Notes: generated by a model not told the origin, from the letters alone. A stretch of DNA of 9,622 nt from Clostridiaceae bacterium (GCA_016303035.1 JAEDML010000038.1:1-9622), one strand, 5' to 3'; positions 1 through 7,667 are shown, numbered from the stretch's first letter. Numbers and translations are program-made.

Positions 1-2824
1 TTTCCATAGCAAGCAGCATATCCTTGGGCATTTCTTCGGCAGGCTCTAACCTGAATGTCATATCGGTACCCATTTCGCCGAACATATCAAGCTGTCCTTC
101 CCCCGAAAAACGTTTCTCGTTTTCGACCGCCGAAAGCACTCCGTCGATTCCGTAAAGCATTTGGCGGCGGTTATCCTCAAGCCCGTCGAGCGCGCCGCTT
201 TTAATAAGACCCTCAAGCGCTCGGCGGTTAAACTCCCTGCCGTAATTGCGCTTGCAAAAATCGTACATTGATGTATATTCGCCGTTTGCGCGCTCTGCAA
301 TAAGGCGGTCTATAATTCCTCTGCCTAAGTTTTTGACCGCAAGCAGACCGAAGCGTATATTACCGTTGTCGGGTGTGAAAAACGCCTCGCTTTTATTAAC
401 GCTCGGAGGCAGTATTTTTATTCCGTTTTTACGGCATTCCGCCGTGTAAAGGGATATTTTACCCGTACTGTCAAGCATACCCGTCATAAGCGCCGCAAAA
501 TACTCGGCAGGATAATGGCATTTTAAATATGCAGTTCGGTAGGCGACAACCGAATACGCCGCAGCGTGGGACTTATTAAAGGCATATGAGCTGAACGCCG
601 ACATATCGTCAAATATCTTTTCGGCGACTTTTTCGGGAACACCGCGCTTTATTGCCCCCTCGCACAGTATATTACCCTGCTCATCCTTTTCGCCGTAAAG
701 GAAAAATTCACGCTCGCGCTGCATAACATCATGCTTCTTTTTTGCCATAGCGCGCCGCACAATGTCTGCCCTGCCGAGTGAATACCCCGCAAGGGTTCTG
801 AAAACCTGCATTACCTGCTCCTGATAAACTATACAACCGTAGGTAACGTCAAGTATAGGCTTTAGAAGCGGAGTATCGTAGGTAACATCCTGAGGATTGT
901 GGCGGTTGTGAATATATTTCGGAATAGAATCCATAGGCCCCGGCCGGTAGAGCGACAGTATGGCGGTAAGGTCTTCTATGCTTTCGGGTCCAAACTGCCT
1001 TAATACATTTTTCATACCGTCCGATTCAAACTGGAAAACACCGTCGGTAAGACCCTTGCCCATCATTTCATAGGTCTTGCTGTCGTCCATAGAAATATTT
1101 TCAACCGAAAAATCGGGTTCGCGCCTTCTTATAAATCTTTCGGTGTCGGCTATTACGGTGAGGTTCCTAAGCCCTAAAAAGTCCATTTTGAGAAGACCTA
1201 ATTCATCAAGAGCAGTCATAGTGTACTGGGTTACGACCGCGCCGTCGTTAACAGCCAGCGGAACATAGTCGTTTACGGGTCTGTCGGATATCACAACACC
1301 GGCGGCGTGAGTAGAGGCATGCCGCGGCATACCCTCCACCTTAAGCGCCATATCTATAAGCTCCTTTATTTGGGAATCGTTCTCGTACAAACCCTTTAGC
1401 TCTGACGAGCCCTTCATAGCGCGTTCAATAGTCATACCTATTGACTGCGGTATAAGCTTTGCGACCTTATCGCACACGGCGTAGGGTATATCAAGCGCTC
1501 TTCCGACATCCCTCACCGCCGCCCTTGCGGCAAGCGTACCGAAGGTGACTATCTGCGAGACCCTGTCGGTTCCGTATTTCTGCACGACATAATCTATTAC
1601 CCTTTGACGGTTGACATAGCAAAAATCAATATCAAAATCCGGCATTGAAACGCGCTCGGGATTTAGAAAGCGTTCAAAATAAAGGTCGTATTTAAGCGGG
1701 TCTATTCCGGTGATTCCTATACAGTAGGCGGCAAGACTGCCCGCTCCCGACCCTCTGCCCGGGCCTACCGGAATGTTATGTGTTTTAGCGTAGTTGACAA
1801 AATCCGCCACTATGAGGTAATAATCTACATACCCCATTGAATTTATAACCGAAAGCTCGTAATCAAGCCGCTCTAAGACCGCATTGTCGGGTTTTTCGCC
1901 GTAAATTCGGTGCATACCCTCGGTGCATTTTTCCTTAAAATATTCAAAATGGTCGCGGTCGCCTATATCGAACCGCGGAAGCTTTATCTTTCCAAATTCA
2001 AAGCTTACATTGCACCTTTCGGCAATTTTCACGGTGTTAAGCACAGCCGAAGGCGTATCGGCAAAAAGCGCTGCCATCTCCTCGCCTGATTTTAAGTAAA
2101 ATTCGTTTGTTTTAAACTCTATCGGATTTTCTTCATTTATCTTTTTGCCGGTCTGTACGCACAGCAGCACCTTGTGCATTTTATAATCCTCCTTGGCGAT
2201 ATAATGCACATCGTTGGTACATACAAGCGGAATACCCGTTTCCTTTGAAATTCTTACTATTTGAGGATTTACCCTCTGTTGCTCCTCTATTCCGTGATTT
2301 TGAAGCTCGAGAAAATAATTATTTCGCCCGAAAACGCCGTCAAACCACAGTGCCGTTTCCTTGGCTTTTTCGTATTCGCCCTTTAAAAGCAGGCGCGGAA
2401 TCTCGCCCGCAAGGCAGGCCGAAAGTGCAATAAGCCCCTCGCTGTATTTTTCGAGCGTCTCCCTGTCCACACGCGGCTTTGAATAAAAGCCCTCGGTAAA
2501 GCCTATTGATACCAGCTTTATAAGGTTTTGATAGCCTGTATTGTTTTCGCACAGCAAAACAAGGTGCGTATATTCGCTGTCAAAAGGCTTTTGCTTATCA
2601 AAACGGCTTCGCGGGGCGACATAGACCTCGCACCCTATAATCGGTTTTATTCCCTTTTTAAGTGCCGCCTTGTAAAAATCTATGACGCCGTACATAACGC
2701 CGTGGTCGGTGATGGCAATACTCTTTTGCCCAAGCTCTAACGCCGCGTCCATAAGTTTTTCGATACGGCAGCAGCCGTCAAGCAGGCTGTACTCGGTATG
2801 AAGGTGCAGATGTGCAAAATCCAT
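1..2824 (-). CDS. dnaE: DNA polymerase III subunit alpha (DnaE), C-terminus beyond window
   Basis: Catalytic subunit of a C-family replicative DNA polymerase. The frame opens at ATG 2824-2822 and runs off the left edge with no stop, giving 941 residues; DnaE1 proteins are usually about 1,150-1,200, so the last fifth (OB fold and tail) lies outside. Seen in order: an N-terminal PHP domain (HLHLHTEYS at 5-13, ITDHG at 38-42, NDVHY at 204-208); the glycine-rich GPGRGSGAGS at 354-363; the palm motif PDFDIDF at 395-401, whose D396 and D398 are metal-binding catalytic acids; the third acid D548 in KMDFLGL; FNKSHA at 749-754 in the fingers; a helix-hairpin-helix-like stretch at about 825-880; and a sliding-clamp motif QLDMF at 911-915. 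It is the last visible gene of the operon, 16 nt after whiA, with AAAGGGG (2833-2839) as ribosome site. Clostridia normally also carry PolC, so this may be the lagging-strand or initiating polymerase (inference). Confidence 0.97.
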   Translation of the reverse strand, partial: MDFAHLHLHTEYSLLDGCCRIEKLMDAALELGQKSIAITDHGVMYGVIDFYKAALKKGIKPIIGCEVYVAPRSRFDKQKPFDSEYTHLVLLCENNTGYQNLIKLVSIGFTEGFYSKPRVDRETLEKYSEGLIALSACLAGEIPRLLLKGEYEKAKETALWFDGVFGRNNYFLELQNHGIEEQQRVNPQIVRISKETGIPLVCTNDVHYIAKEDYKMHKVLLCVQTGKKINEENPIEFKTNEFYLKSGEEMAALFADTPSAVLNTVKIAERCNVSFEFGKIKLPRFDIGDRDHFEYFKEKCTEGMHRIYGEKPDNAVLERLDYELSVINSMGYVDYYLIVADFVNYAKTHNIPVGPGRGSGAGSLAAYCIGITGIDPLKYDLYFERFLNPERVSMPDFDIDFCYVNRQRVIDYVVQKYGTDRVSQIVTFGTLAARAAVRDVGRALDIPYAVCDKVAKLIPQSIGMTIERAMKGSSELKGLYENDSQIKELIDMALKVEGMPRHASTHAAGVVISDRPVNDYVPLAVNDGAVVTQYTMTALDELGLLKMDFLGLRNLTVIADTERFIRRREPDFSVENISMDDSKTYEMMGKGLTDGVFQFESDGMKNVLRQFGPESIEDLTAILSLYRPGPMDSIPKYIHNRHNPQDVTYDTPLLKPILDVTYGCIVYQEQVMQVFRTLAGYSLGRADIVRRAMAKKKHDVMQREREFFLYGEKDEQGNILCEGAIKRGVPEKVAEKIFDDMSAFSSYAFNKSHAAAYSVVAYRTAYLKCHYPAEYFAALMTGMLDSTGKISLYTAECRKNGIKILPPSVNKSEAFFTPDNGNIRFGLLAVKNLGRGIIDRLIAERANGEYTSMYDFCKRNYGREFNRRALEGLIKSGALDGLEDNRRQMLYGIDGVLSAVENEKRFSGEGQLDMFGEMGTDMTFRLEPAEEMPKDMLLAME

Positions 2825-2840
2825 ATTGTCATCCCCTTTC

Positions 2841-3737
2841 TTATTCTTTGCTTAATTCGTGATACAAATCGATTATTTTTTTCAGTCTGTGGTTAAGCCC
2901 CGAAACGGTAAGCGCGTCGGGCGAAATACGGCACAGCTCCTTAAGGGTAAGCTCGGGGTTATTCTTTCTGAGCATCGCCGCCGTAAGCAGCTCCTCGGGC
3001 AAACTGTAAAGCCTGCCGTTTTTTTCAAGAAAATCAATAGCCTTCCTTTGCATAATCGAAGCCTCGACCGCCTTTGATATATTCCCCGTATCGCAGTTTC
3101 CCTTGCGGTTGATATTATTTTTAACGCTTTTTATTATTTTTGCATCCATAATTTCAAGACTGCGGTGCGTATCTCCCAAAAGCGTAAGCAAATCCTCTAC
3201 CATACCGCTGTCTTTTATATAAACAACCGTTACTCCGTTTCTGACGGTCTTTTTTGAAAAAATACCGTGCTCGGACAGAAGCTCTGACAGTTCCTCTGCA
3301 AGGTCGGAGTTTTTAACCGAAAAGTCGACGCGGTATTCAAGTCTTGGGTCGCTTACCGAGCCGCAGGCTAAAAACGCGCCTCTGATAAAGGACGAAATAC
3401 AGCATTCTCTTTTAAAAACAGCGCGGTTTATACAGCACTCCTCCGAATCAAAGCCGACAGAATTTAAAATTTTAAGCCTGTCCGCTTCATTGGCAACCTC
3501 CGCTTTGTATGTAACGCGCGTTTTTCCGCCGCAGGTAATAGACGGTTTTATTTTATAGACCTGATAAATCAATTCACAGTATTTCTGCGCCATACGCTCG
3601 TTTTGAGTTTGCATGCAGATCCGTTTTAACGAAAAAGACCGGCCGAAGAGCATAAAGCCGTACAAAAGCGACGGCTTACAGCATTCGGACAGTCTCAAAT
3701 CCGCAAGTTCATTTTTCACGTCCGAACAGAAGGACAT
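2841..3737 (-). CDS. whiA: DNA-binding protein WhiA
   Basis: WhiA-family protein of 298 residues, close to the usual 300-330. The family joins an N-terminal LAGLIDADG homing-endonuclease-like fold, without nuclease activity, to a C-terminal helix-turn-helix. In Streptomyces it activates sporulation and division genes; in Bacillus it influences division and chromosome segregation. Visible family marks are MSFCSDVKNEL at the start, SFIRGAFLACGS at 116-127 (the LAGLIDADG region), GNCDTGNISKAVEA at 213-226, and the C-terminal helix-turn-helix ending in SGLNHRLKKI at 279-288. The start ATG is preceded by GGGGAGG (3748-3754) ten nt upstream, within the 21-nt gap after rapZ. It contains 13 cysteines, including three CC pairs at 19-20, 101-102 and 112-113. 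The usual LAGGS of the family reads LACGS here. Co-transcribed with rapZ and dnaE by spacing. Confidence 0.95.
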   Translation of the reverse strand: MSFCSDVKNELADLRLSECCKPSLLYGFMLFGRSFSLKRICMQTQNERMAQKYCELIYQVYKIKPSITCGGKTRVTYKAEVANEADRLKILNSVGFDSEECCINRAVFKRECCISSFIRGAFLACGSVSDPRLEYRVDFSVKNSDLAEELSELLSEHGIFSKKTVRNGVTVVYIKDSGMVEDLLTLLGDTHRSLEIMDAKIIKSVKNNINRKGNCDTGNISKAVEASIMQRKAIDFLEKNGRLYSLPEELLTAAMLRKNNPELTLKELCRISPDALTVSGLNHRLKKIIDLYHELSKE

Positions 3738-3758
3738 CTTTAAAATACCTCCCCTGCG

Positions 3759-4619
3759 TCAGCTCTTGTAAATATCGCGGTGGCTTACCGTGCAATCATA
3801 ATTTTTATCTTTAAGGTGCCACGATACAAGCTCGGCAAAGGTGACCGAACGGTGCTTGCCGCCCGTACAGCCGAAGGATATAATAAGCTGACTCTTACCC
3901 TCCTTAGCGTACAGCGGTACCGCACAGTCTATAAAATCTTCAAGTCTTTCTAAAAACTCACGGCTCTCGCTGCTTGCCATGACATAATCCCTAACGTCCT
4001 TATCAAGTCCCGTTTTATGCTTTAATTCCTCAACATAAAAAGGGTTCGGCAGGCAACGCACATCAAACACAAGGTCTGCCTCGCTGTCCGACCCGTACTT
4101 AAAGCCGAAGGATTTACACTGAATTTTAAGTACATTGCTTTCATTTCCGAAGAATATATTTGAAAGCTTGGTTTTAAGCTGAGCGCTGGATATATAGCTT
4201 GTGTCTACGATATAATCGGATATATATCGGATATCAGAAAGCATTTCACGCTCTTTTTTGACCGCCGCCGCAACCGACATACCGCTGCCGTCGGCAAGAG
4301 GATGCTTGCGGCGGTTTTCCTTATATCGGCGGATAAGCACATCGTCCGATGCGTCCAAAAACAGTATTTTATACTCTACCTTATTTTTCTTAAGGCTTTC
4401 AAGAACATCTTTAATTTCGTTAAACATACCGCCGCCTCTGGCGTCGGTTACTATCGCTATATTTTCAAGCGAAGCGCTGTCTCTGCCCGAAAGGTCGACA
4501 AATGCGGGTATTATTGCCGGAGGAACATTGTCCACACAGTAATACCCCATATCCTCAAGCGCGTTTGCCGCCTGCGATTTTCCCGCGCCTGACATACCCG
4601 TAACTATTAACAGCTTCAT
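3759..4619 (-). CDS. rapZ: RNase adapter / nucleotide-binding protein RapZ (YvcJ)
   Basis: RapZ/YvcJ-family P-loop protein, 286 residues, full length for the family (about 285-295). In E. coli RapZ binds glucosamine-6-phosphate and guides the sRNA GlmZ to RNase E; in Bacillus YvcJ binds and hydrolyses nucleotides and affects competence, so the adapter role cannot be assumed here. Seen: Walker A GMSGAGKS at 8-15, YYCVDNVPP at 26-34, FLDASDDVLIRRYKENRRKHPL-type core at 87-108, and the C-terminal domain signature SFGCTGGKHRSV at 248-259 followed by HRDIYKS at the end. These C-terminal residues form the small-ligand/RNA-binding face in E. coli RapZ. Start ATG has GGAGAA (4626-4631) upstream. It lies 24 nt after murB and 21 nt before whiA; the yvcK gene that commonly sits between rapZ and whiA is absent. 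Confidence 0.96.
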   Translation of the reverse strand: MKLLIVTGMSGAGKSQAANALEDMGYYCVDNVPPAIIPAFVDLSGRDSASLENIAIVTDARGGGMFNEIKDVLESLKKNKVEYKILFLDASDDVLIRRYKENRRKHPLADGSGMSVAAAVKKEREMLSDIRYISDYIVDTSYISSAQLKTKLSNIFFGNESNVLKIQCKSFGFKYGSDSEADLVFDVRCLPNPFYVEELKHKTGLDKDVRDYVMASSESREFLERLEDFIDCAVPLYAKEGKSQLIISFGCTGGKHRSVTFAELVSWHLKDKNYDCTVSHRDIYKS

Positions 4620-4643
4620 TTTCTATTCTCCGTTCTGCCGTTT

Positions 4644-5546
4644 TTATCTTCCTTTAAAAATAACCTCCGGCGAGAGCATAACGCCGTCATTTTCATATAC
4701 TTTATCCTGCACCTGTTTTATAAGGCACTTAACATCTTTGCACGAAGCATTATCGTAATTTATAATAAAACCCGCGTGTTTTTCACTTACCATAGCGCCG
4801 CCGATTTTAGCGCCTTTAAGTCCGTTCTTTTCTATAAGCGCTCCTGCAAAATAGCCCTCGGGGCGTTTAAAGGTGCTGCCGGCGCTCGGGAATTCAAGCG
4901 GCTGCTTTTGTTTGCGCCTTTCAATAAGCTCGTTCATACGCTCCGAGATAGCTTTTTTATCACCCTTTTTAAGGTTAAATATAACCTTTGTGATAATTTT
5001 TTCACAGGTCATAAATACGCTTGTTCTGTAACCCAGCCGCATTTCGGCATTTGCGATTTTGCCCGTGTTGCCGTCAAAATCAATATATTCCGCCGATTCA
5101 ACAACATAAGACATCTCGCCGCCGTAGGCACCTGCATTCATATAGAGCGCGCCGCCTACGCTGCCCGGTATTCCGAATGCGAATTCAAGCCCCGTAAGGG
5201 AATTTTCGCATGCAGCCCTGCATACAGAGGATAGCGAAGCGCCGGCACCGCAGATTATCCGTTCTCCGTCTGCTTCAATTCCGTCCATATCGCAAAGGCT
5301 TATAACGGCGCCCTCGATTCCGCCGTCAGACACAAGCAGGTTTGAGCCCCTGCCTATAACAAACGACGGCACTCCGTATTTTTTTGATAAAACAAGGGTG
5401 CGCGTAAGCTCCTCGGTATTTTTCACCCGTATAAGCACATCGGCATTTCCGCCGATTTTGAAGCTTGTGTGATTTCTCATCGGCTCGTTTTCGCTGTACT
5501 TTATTTTTTCTTTCCTAATTGACTCAATAAATAAATCGAATTGCAT
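4644..5546 (-). CDS. murB: UDP-N-acetylenolpyruvoylglucosamine reductase MurB (type II)
   Basis: Cytoplasmic FAD enzyme that uses NADPH to reduce UDP-GlcNAc-enolpyruvate to UDP-MurNAc, the second committed step of peptidoglycan precursor synthesis. The 300 residues match the shorter Gram-positive type II form. Seen: substrate/FAD region NHTSFKIGG at 25-33, FAD-binding VIGRGSNLL at 63-71 and GIPGSVGGALYMNAGAYGGE at 125-144. The catalytic trio follows as R174 in GYRTS, S224 in the AGSTFKRP motif (proton donor) and E294 in LSPEVIF. The type I insertion around the active site is not present. Start ATG 5546 is preceded by GGGAGC (5551-5556). It is the third gene of the hprK operon, 21 nt after the ROK kinase and 24 nt before rapZ. 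MurB beside rapZ and whiA is a recurrent Clostridia arrangement. Confidence 0.97.
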   Translation of the reverse strand: MQFDLFIESIRKEKIKYSENEPMRNHTSFKIGGNADVLIRVKNTEELTRTLVLSKKYGVPSFVIGRGSNLLVSDGGIEGAVISLCDMDGIEADGERIICGAGASLSSVCRAACENSLTGLEFAFGIPGSVGGALYMNAGAYGGEMSYVVESAEYIDFDGNTGKIANAEMRLGYRTSVFMTCEKIITKVIFNLKKGDKKAISERMNELIERRKQKQPLEFPSAGSTFKRPEGYFAGALIEKNGLKGAKIGGAMVSEKHAGFIINYDNASCKDVKCLIKQVQDKVYENDGVMLSPEVIFKGR

Positions 5547-5567
5547 AACAGCTCCCGATTAAGAAAA

Positions 5568-6524
5568 TTATTTATAAAGATCGCAAAGGTACGCCGCACC
5601 GATTATTCCTGCATCGTTTCCTAATGCCGCGGTACAAATTTCGGTATGCTTTTTGACATTGCGCGCAAAATTTTCACCCTCTACAAACTCCTTTATCGGC
5701 TTAATAAGGGCGTCTCCCTCTTTGGAAATTCCTCCCCCTATGCATATAACATCGGGTTGGAAAATATTTATATTATTCGAAATTCCGACGGCTACATAAC
5801 GGATATACTGTTTTACGACATCCGCCGCCGCTTCATCGTTTTTGCGCATAGCGTCAAATGCGGTTCTTCCGCTTACTGCGTTTATATCTCCGCCGCACTC
5901 CTGCCACATTAAGCTTTTGGGATAACGAATCATAGCCTGCTTGGTCTGTCGTATAAGCGCGGTAGCCGAGGCATATGCCTCCCAGCAGCCGTGCCTGCCG
6001 CAGGAACAGGCTTCTCCGTTAATATTTATAACCGTATGTCCGAGCTCTGCTCCTGCGTAGTTTGAACCGGAATAAATCTTTCCGTCAATAATTATTCCGC
6101 CGCCTACACCTGTACCGAGGGTTATTGCAATAAAATTGCGTGTTCCCTTACCGGCTCCTGCGATATACTCGCCGTATGCCGCGGCATTGGCGTCGTTTTC
6201 GATATAAAAATCCACGCCCGTGCGTTCCTTTAACATTGCACCCATCGGAACATCGGTAAACGCAAGATTATTTGAAAAGCAAACGACTCCGCTTTCGGGA
6301 TTGATAGCTCCCGGAGAGCCTACGCCCATACATTCTATATCCTCAAAGCGCACTCCGGCGTCTTCAGCGGCTAATCTTGCCGCTTTTACCATATCGTCTA
6401 TAATTTCTTCCGCCGGTCGCGGGGCGTTGGTTTTAAGCTTGCCTGTGCCTATTATTTTAAAATTTTCGTCTACAACTCCGGCCGCAATATTCGTTCCGCC
6501 GAGGTCTATTCCCAGTCTGTACAT
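5568..6524 (-). CDS. glcK: ROK-family sugar kinase, probable glucokinase
   Basis: Member of the ROK family (repressors, ORFs, kinases), 318 residues, without an N-terminal helix-turn-helix, so a kinase rather than a repressor. Most likely it converts glucose plus ATP to glucose-6-phosphate in the cytoplasm. Seen: phosphate-binding LGIDLGGTNIAAGVVD at 4-19; IENDANAAAYGE at 108-119 with catalytic D111; TLGTGVGGGII at 135-145; sugar-binding ELGH at 160-163; and the zinc motif CSCGRHGC at 173-180, with H163, C173, C175 and C180 as expected ligands. I place the start at ATG 6524, not the GTG at 6533, because the Shine-Dalgarno GGAG overlaps that GTG. It lies between hprK and murB, so glucose phosphorylation is probably co-expressed with the HPr kinase. 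Specificity is inferred; fructokinase, allose kinase or N-acetylmannosamine kinase cannot be excluded from sequence alone. Confidence 0.9.
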   Translation of the reverse strand: MYRLGIDLGGTNIAAGVVDENFKIIGTGKLKTNAPRPAEEIIDDMVKAARLAAEDAGVRFEDIECMGVGSPGAINPESGVVCFSNNLAFTDVPMGAMLKERTGVDFYIENDANAAAYGEYIAGAGKGTRNFIAITLGTGVGGGIIIDGKIYSGSNYAGAELGHTVININGEACSCGRHGCWEAYASATALIRQTKQAMIRYPKSLMWQECGGDINAVSGRTAFDAMRKNDEAAADVVKQYIRYVAVGISNNINIFQPDVICIGGGISKEGDALIKPIKEFVEGENFARNVKKHTEICTAALGNDAGIIGAAYLCDLYK

Positions 6525-6532
6525 ACTAAACA

Positions 6533-6539
6533 CTCCAAA
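6533..6539 (-). promoter_or_regulatory. Ribosome binding site that fixes the ROK kinase start
   Basis: On the minus strand the sequence reads TTTGGAG, then TGTTTAGT, then ATG. The GGAG core ends 8 nt before ATG 6524, which is ideal spacing. The alternative in-frame GTG at 6533-6531 shares its first G with this core and so could not be served by it. The ATG product also begins right at the family's usual LGIDLGGTN start. Confidence 0.75.
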
Positions 6540-6548
6540 TTATGTTTT

Positions 6549-7514
6549 TTAAAACGGCTCAACCTTTTCGGCTGTGCCTGTATTTTTTAATTCGTCGGTC
6601 ATACCGAGCTTCTGCAAGAGATCCTCCGCCGCGTTATATCCAAGCTTTTTCTGGCGGCTGTTCATTGCGGCAACCTCTATTATAACCGCAAGGTTACGCC
6701 CGGGCTTTACCGGTATTGTAAGCGAAGGAATTTCAAGGTCGAGTATCCTCGTTGTCTGATTTTCAAGTCCCATACGGTCGTAGACCTTATTTACATCCCA
6801 TTGCTCCATATTGATTACTAAATCAATCTTCTCTGTCAGTTTAACCGCGCCGGCGCCGAAAATTCGGCTTGCGTTAATAATACCTATTCCGCGAAGCTCG
6901 ATAAAATGCCTTATATTGTCGGGCGCCGTTCCCACAAGCGACTTGTTTGAAACACGGCGAATTTCTACCGCGTCATCAGCTATAAGTCTGTGTCCGCGCT
7001 TGATAAGCTCGATTGCGGTTTCGCTCTTACCGACGCCGCTCTCTCCTAAAAGCAGTATACCCTCGCCGTAAACCTCTACCAATACCCCGTGGCGCGTAAC
7101 GCGCGGAGCAAGGTGAAGACTTAAAAACGCAATTATCGCCGCCATAACATTCGATGTAGATTCCTTGGTCCTAAGCAGCGGAACGCCGTATTCGCTTGCG
7201 GCTTTTACATACATATCTCCTATATCAAGGTTACGCGCTATTATAACCGCTACCGGCTTTTTTGAAAAAAATTCAAGCAGGCGCTGTTCCGCCTTTTCCT
7301 TTGTAAATCTTAAAAGAAAGCTTTCCTCGCTTTTTCCGATTATCTGAATACGGTCGGAATCGAAAAACTCGTAATAGCCCGCCATCTGCAAGCCGGGACG
7401 GTTTATTTCCGGTGTGGAAAGCATAATTTTGTCAGGATTATCGGGCATAAACAATGTTTCAAATCCGAACTCATTGATTAAATGCGAAAGCGGTACCGAA
7501 AAATTAGTTTTCAT
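6549..7514 (-). CDS. hprK: HPr kinase/phosphorylase
   Basis: Bifunctional enzyme that phosphorylates HPr (and Crh, if present) on Ser46 when fructose-1,6-bisphosphate and ATP are high and removes the phosphate when Pi is high; this is the sensor step of CcpA-type carbon catabolite repression in Firmicutes. The 321 residues fit the family (about 310-320). An N-terminal domain of about 130 residues is followed by the kinase core: H142 in RHGVLVEVYG, Walker A GESGVGKS at 157-164, ADDAVEI at 179-185, FIELRGIGIIN at 204-214, and the family signature LEIPSLTIPVKPGRN at 260-274. Start ATG 7514 is preceded by a strong GGGGGAG site (7524-7530). It is the first gene of the six-gene operon and has its own SigA promoter in the spacer shared with ychF. 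All key residues appear intact. Confidence 0.97.
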   Translation of the reverse strand: MKTNFSVPLSHLINEFGFETLFMPDNPDKIMLSTPEINRPGLQMAGYYEFFDSDRIQIIGKSEESFLLRFTKEKAEQRLLEFFSKKPVAVIIARNLDIGDMYVKAASEYGVPLLRTKESTSNVMAAIIAFLSLHLAPRVTRHGVLVEVYGEGILLLGESGVGKSETAIELIKRGHRLIADDAVEIRRVSNKSLVGTAPDNIRHFIELRGIGIINASRIFGAGAVKLTEKIDLVINMEQWDVNKVYDRMGLENQTTRILDLEIPSLTIPVKPGRNLAVIIEVAAMNSRQKKLGYNAAEDLLQKLGMTDELKNTGTAEKVEPF

Positions 7515-7553
7515 CAGACACTCTCCCCCTATTTTTTAACACTCTTCCGTTTA

Positions 7554-7582
7554 ATTATAATATATATTCGCACAAAAGGCAA
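7554..7582 (-). promoter_or_regulatory. SigA-type promoter for the hprK operon
   Basis: On the minus strand a -35 element TTGCCT (7582-7577, four of six consensus bases) is followed after exactly 17 nt by a perfect -10 TATAAT (7559-7554). Transcription would start near 7547, giving a leader of about 33 nt ahead of hprK. No further promoter or terminator is apparent in the short gaps of the downstream genes, so this is likely to drive all six. Confidence 0.7.
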
Positions 7583-7611
7583 AACATTTTCTTTAAAATA
7601 CAAGTTTTTTC

Positions 7612-7640
7612 TTGATAATAGTCGCTGTTAGCTATATAAT
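7612..7640 (+). promoter_or_regulatory. SigA-type promoter for ychF
   Basis: TTGATA at 7612-7617 (five of six consensus bases) is followed after a 17-nt spacer by a perfect TATAAT at 7635-7640. Transcription would start near 7647, about 30 nt before the ychF ATG. It is the strongest promoter match in the window and points away from the hprK promoter; the two -35 boxes are 29 bp apart. Confidence 0.8.
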
Positions 7641-7660
7641 TATTGTGGAATTTTATAAAA

Positions 7661-7667
7661 AGGGAAG
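7661..7667 (+). promoter_or_regulatory. Ribosome binding site that fixes the ychF start
   Basis: AGGGAAG lies 8 nt before ATG 7676. A longer frame beginning with TTG at 7643 would contain this site inside the gene and would start at or ahead of the predicted transcript start, so the ATG is preferred; the product then begins MKLGMVGLPNVGKS, as usual for YchF. Confidence 0.8.

Noticed and set aside
1..2824. A possible frameshift or truncation in dnaE, because the frame has no stop in the window
   Set aside because: The translation is continuous through 941 codons with all motifs in order; the missing C-terminus is simply beyond the left edge.
4776..5234. A 152-codon open frame on the plus strand, antisense to murB
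   Set aside because: It lies wholly within a well-supported murB, has no family-like motifs and no promoter; it is a shadow of the coding frame. The same applies to the other frames opposite dnaE, rapZ, the ROK kinase and hprK.
6531..6533. GTG as an alternative start for the ROK kinase, three codons upstream
   Set aside because: It overlaps the GGAG of the only Shine-Dalgarno site; the ATG at 6524 has ideal spacing and gives the family's usual N-terminus.
7601..7614. CAAG-T6-CTTG inverted repeat in the hprK-ychF spacer, as a possible operator or terminator
   Set aside because: The stem is only 4 bp and overlaps the ychF -35 region; this is expected by chance in AT-rich DNA.
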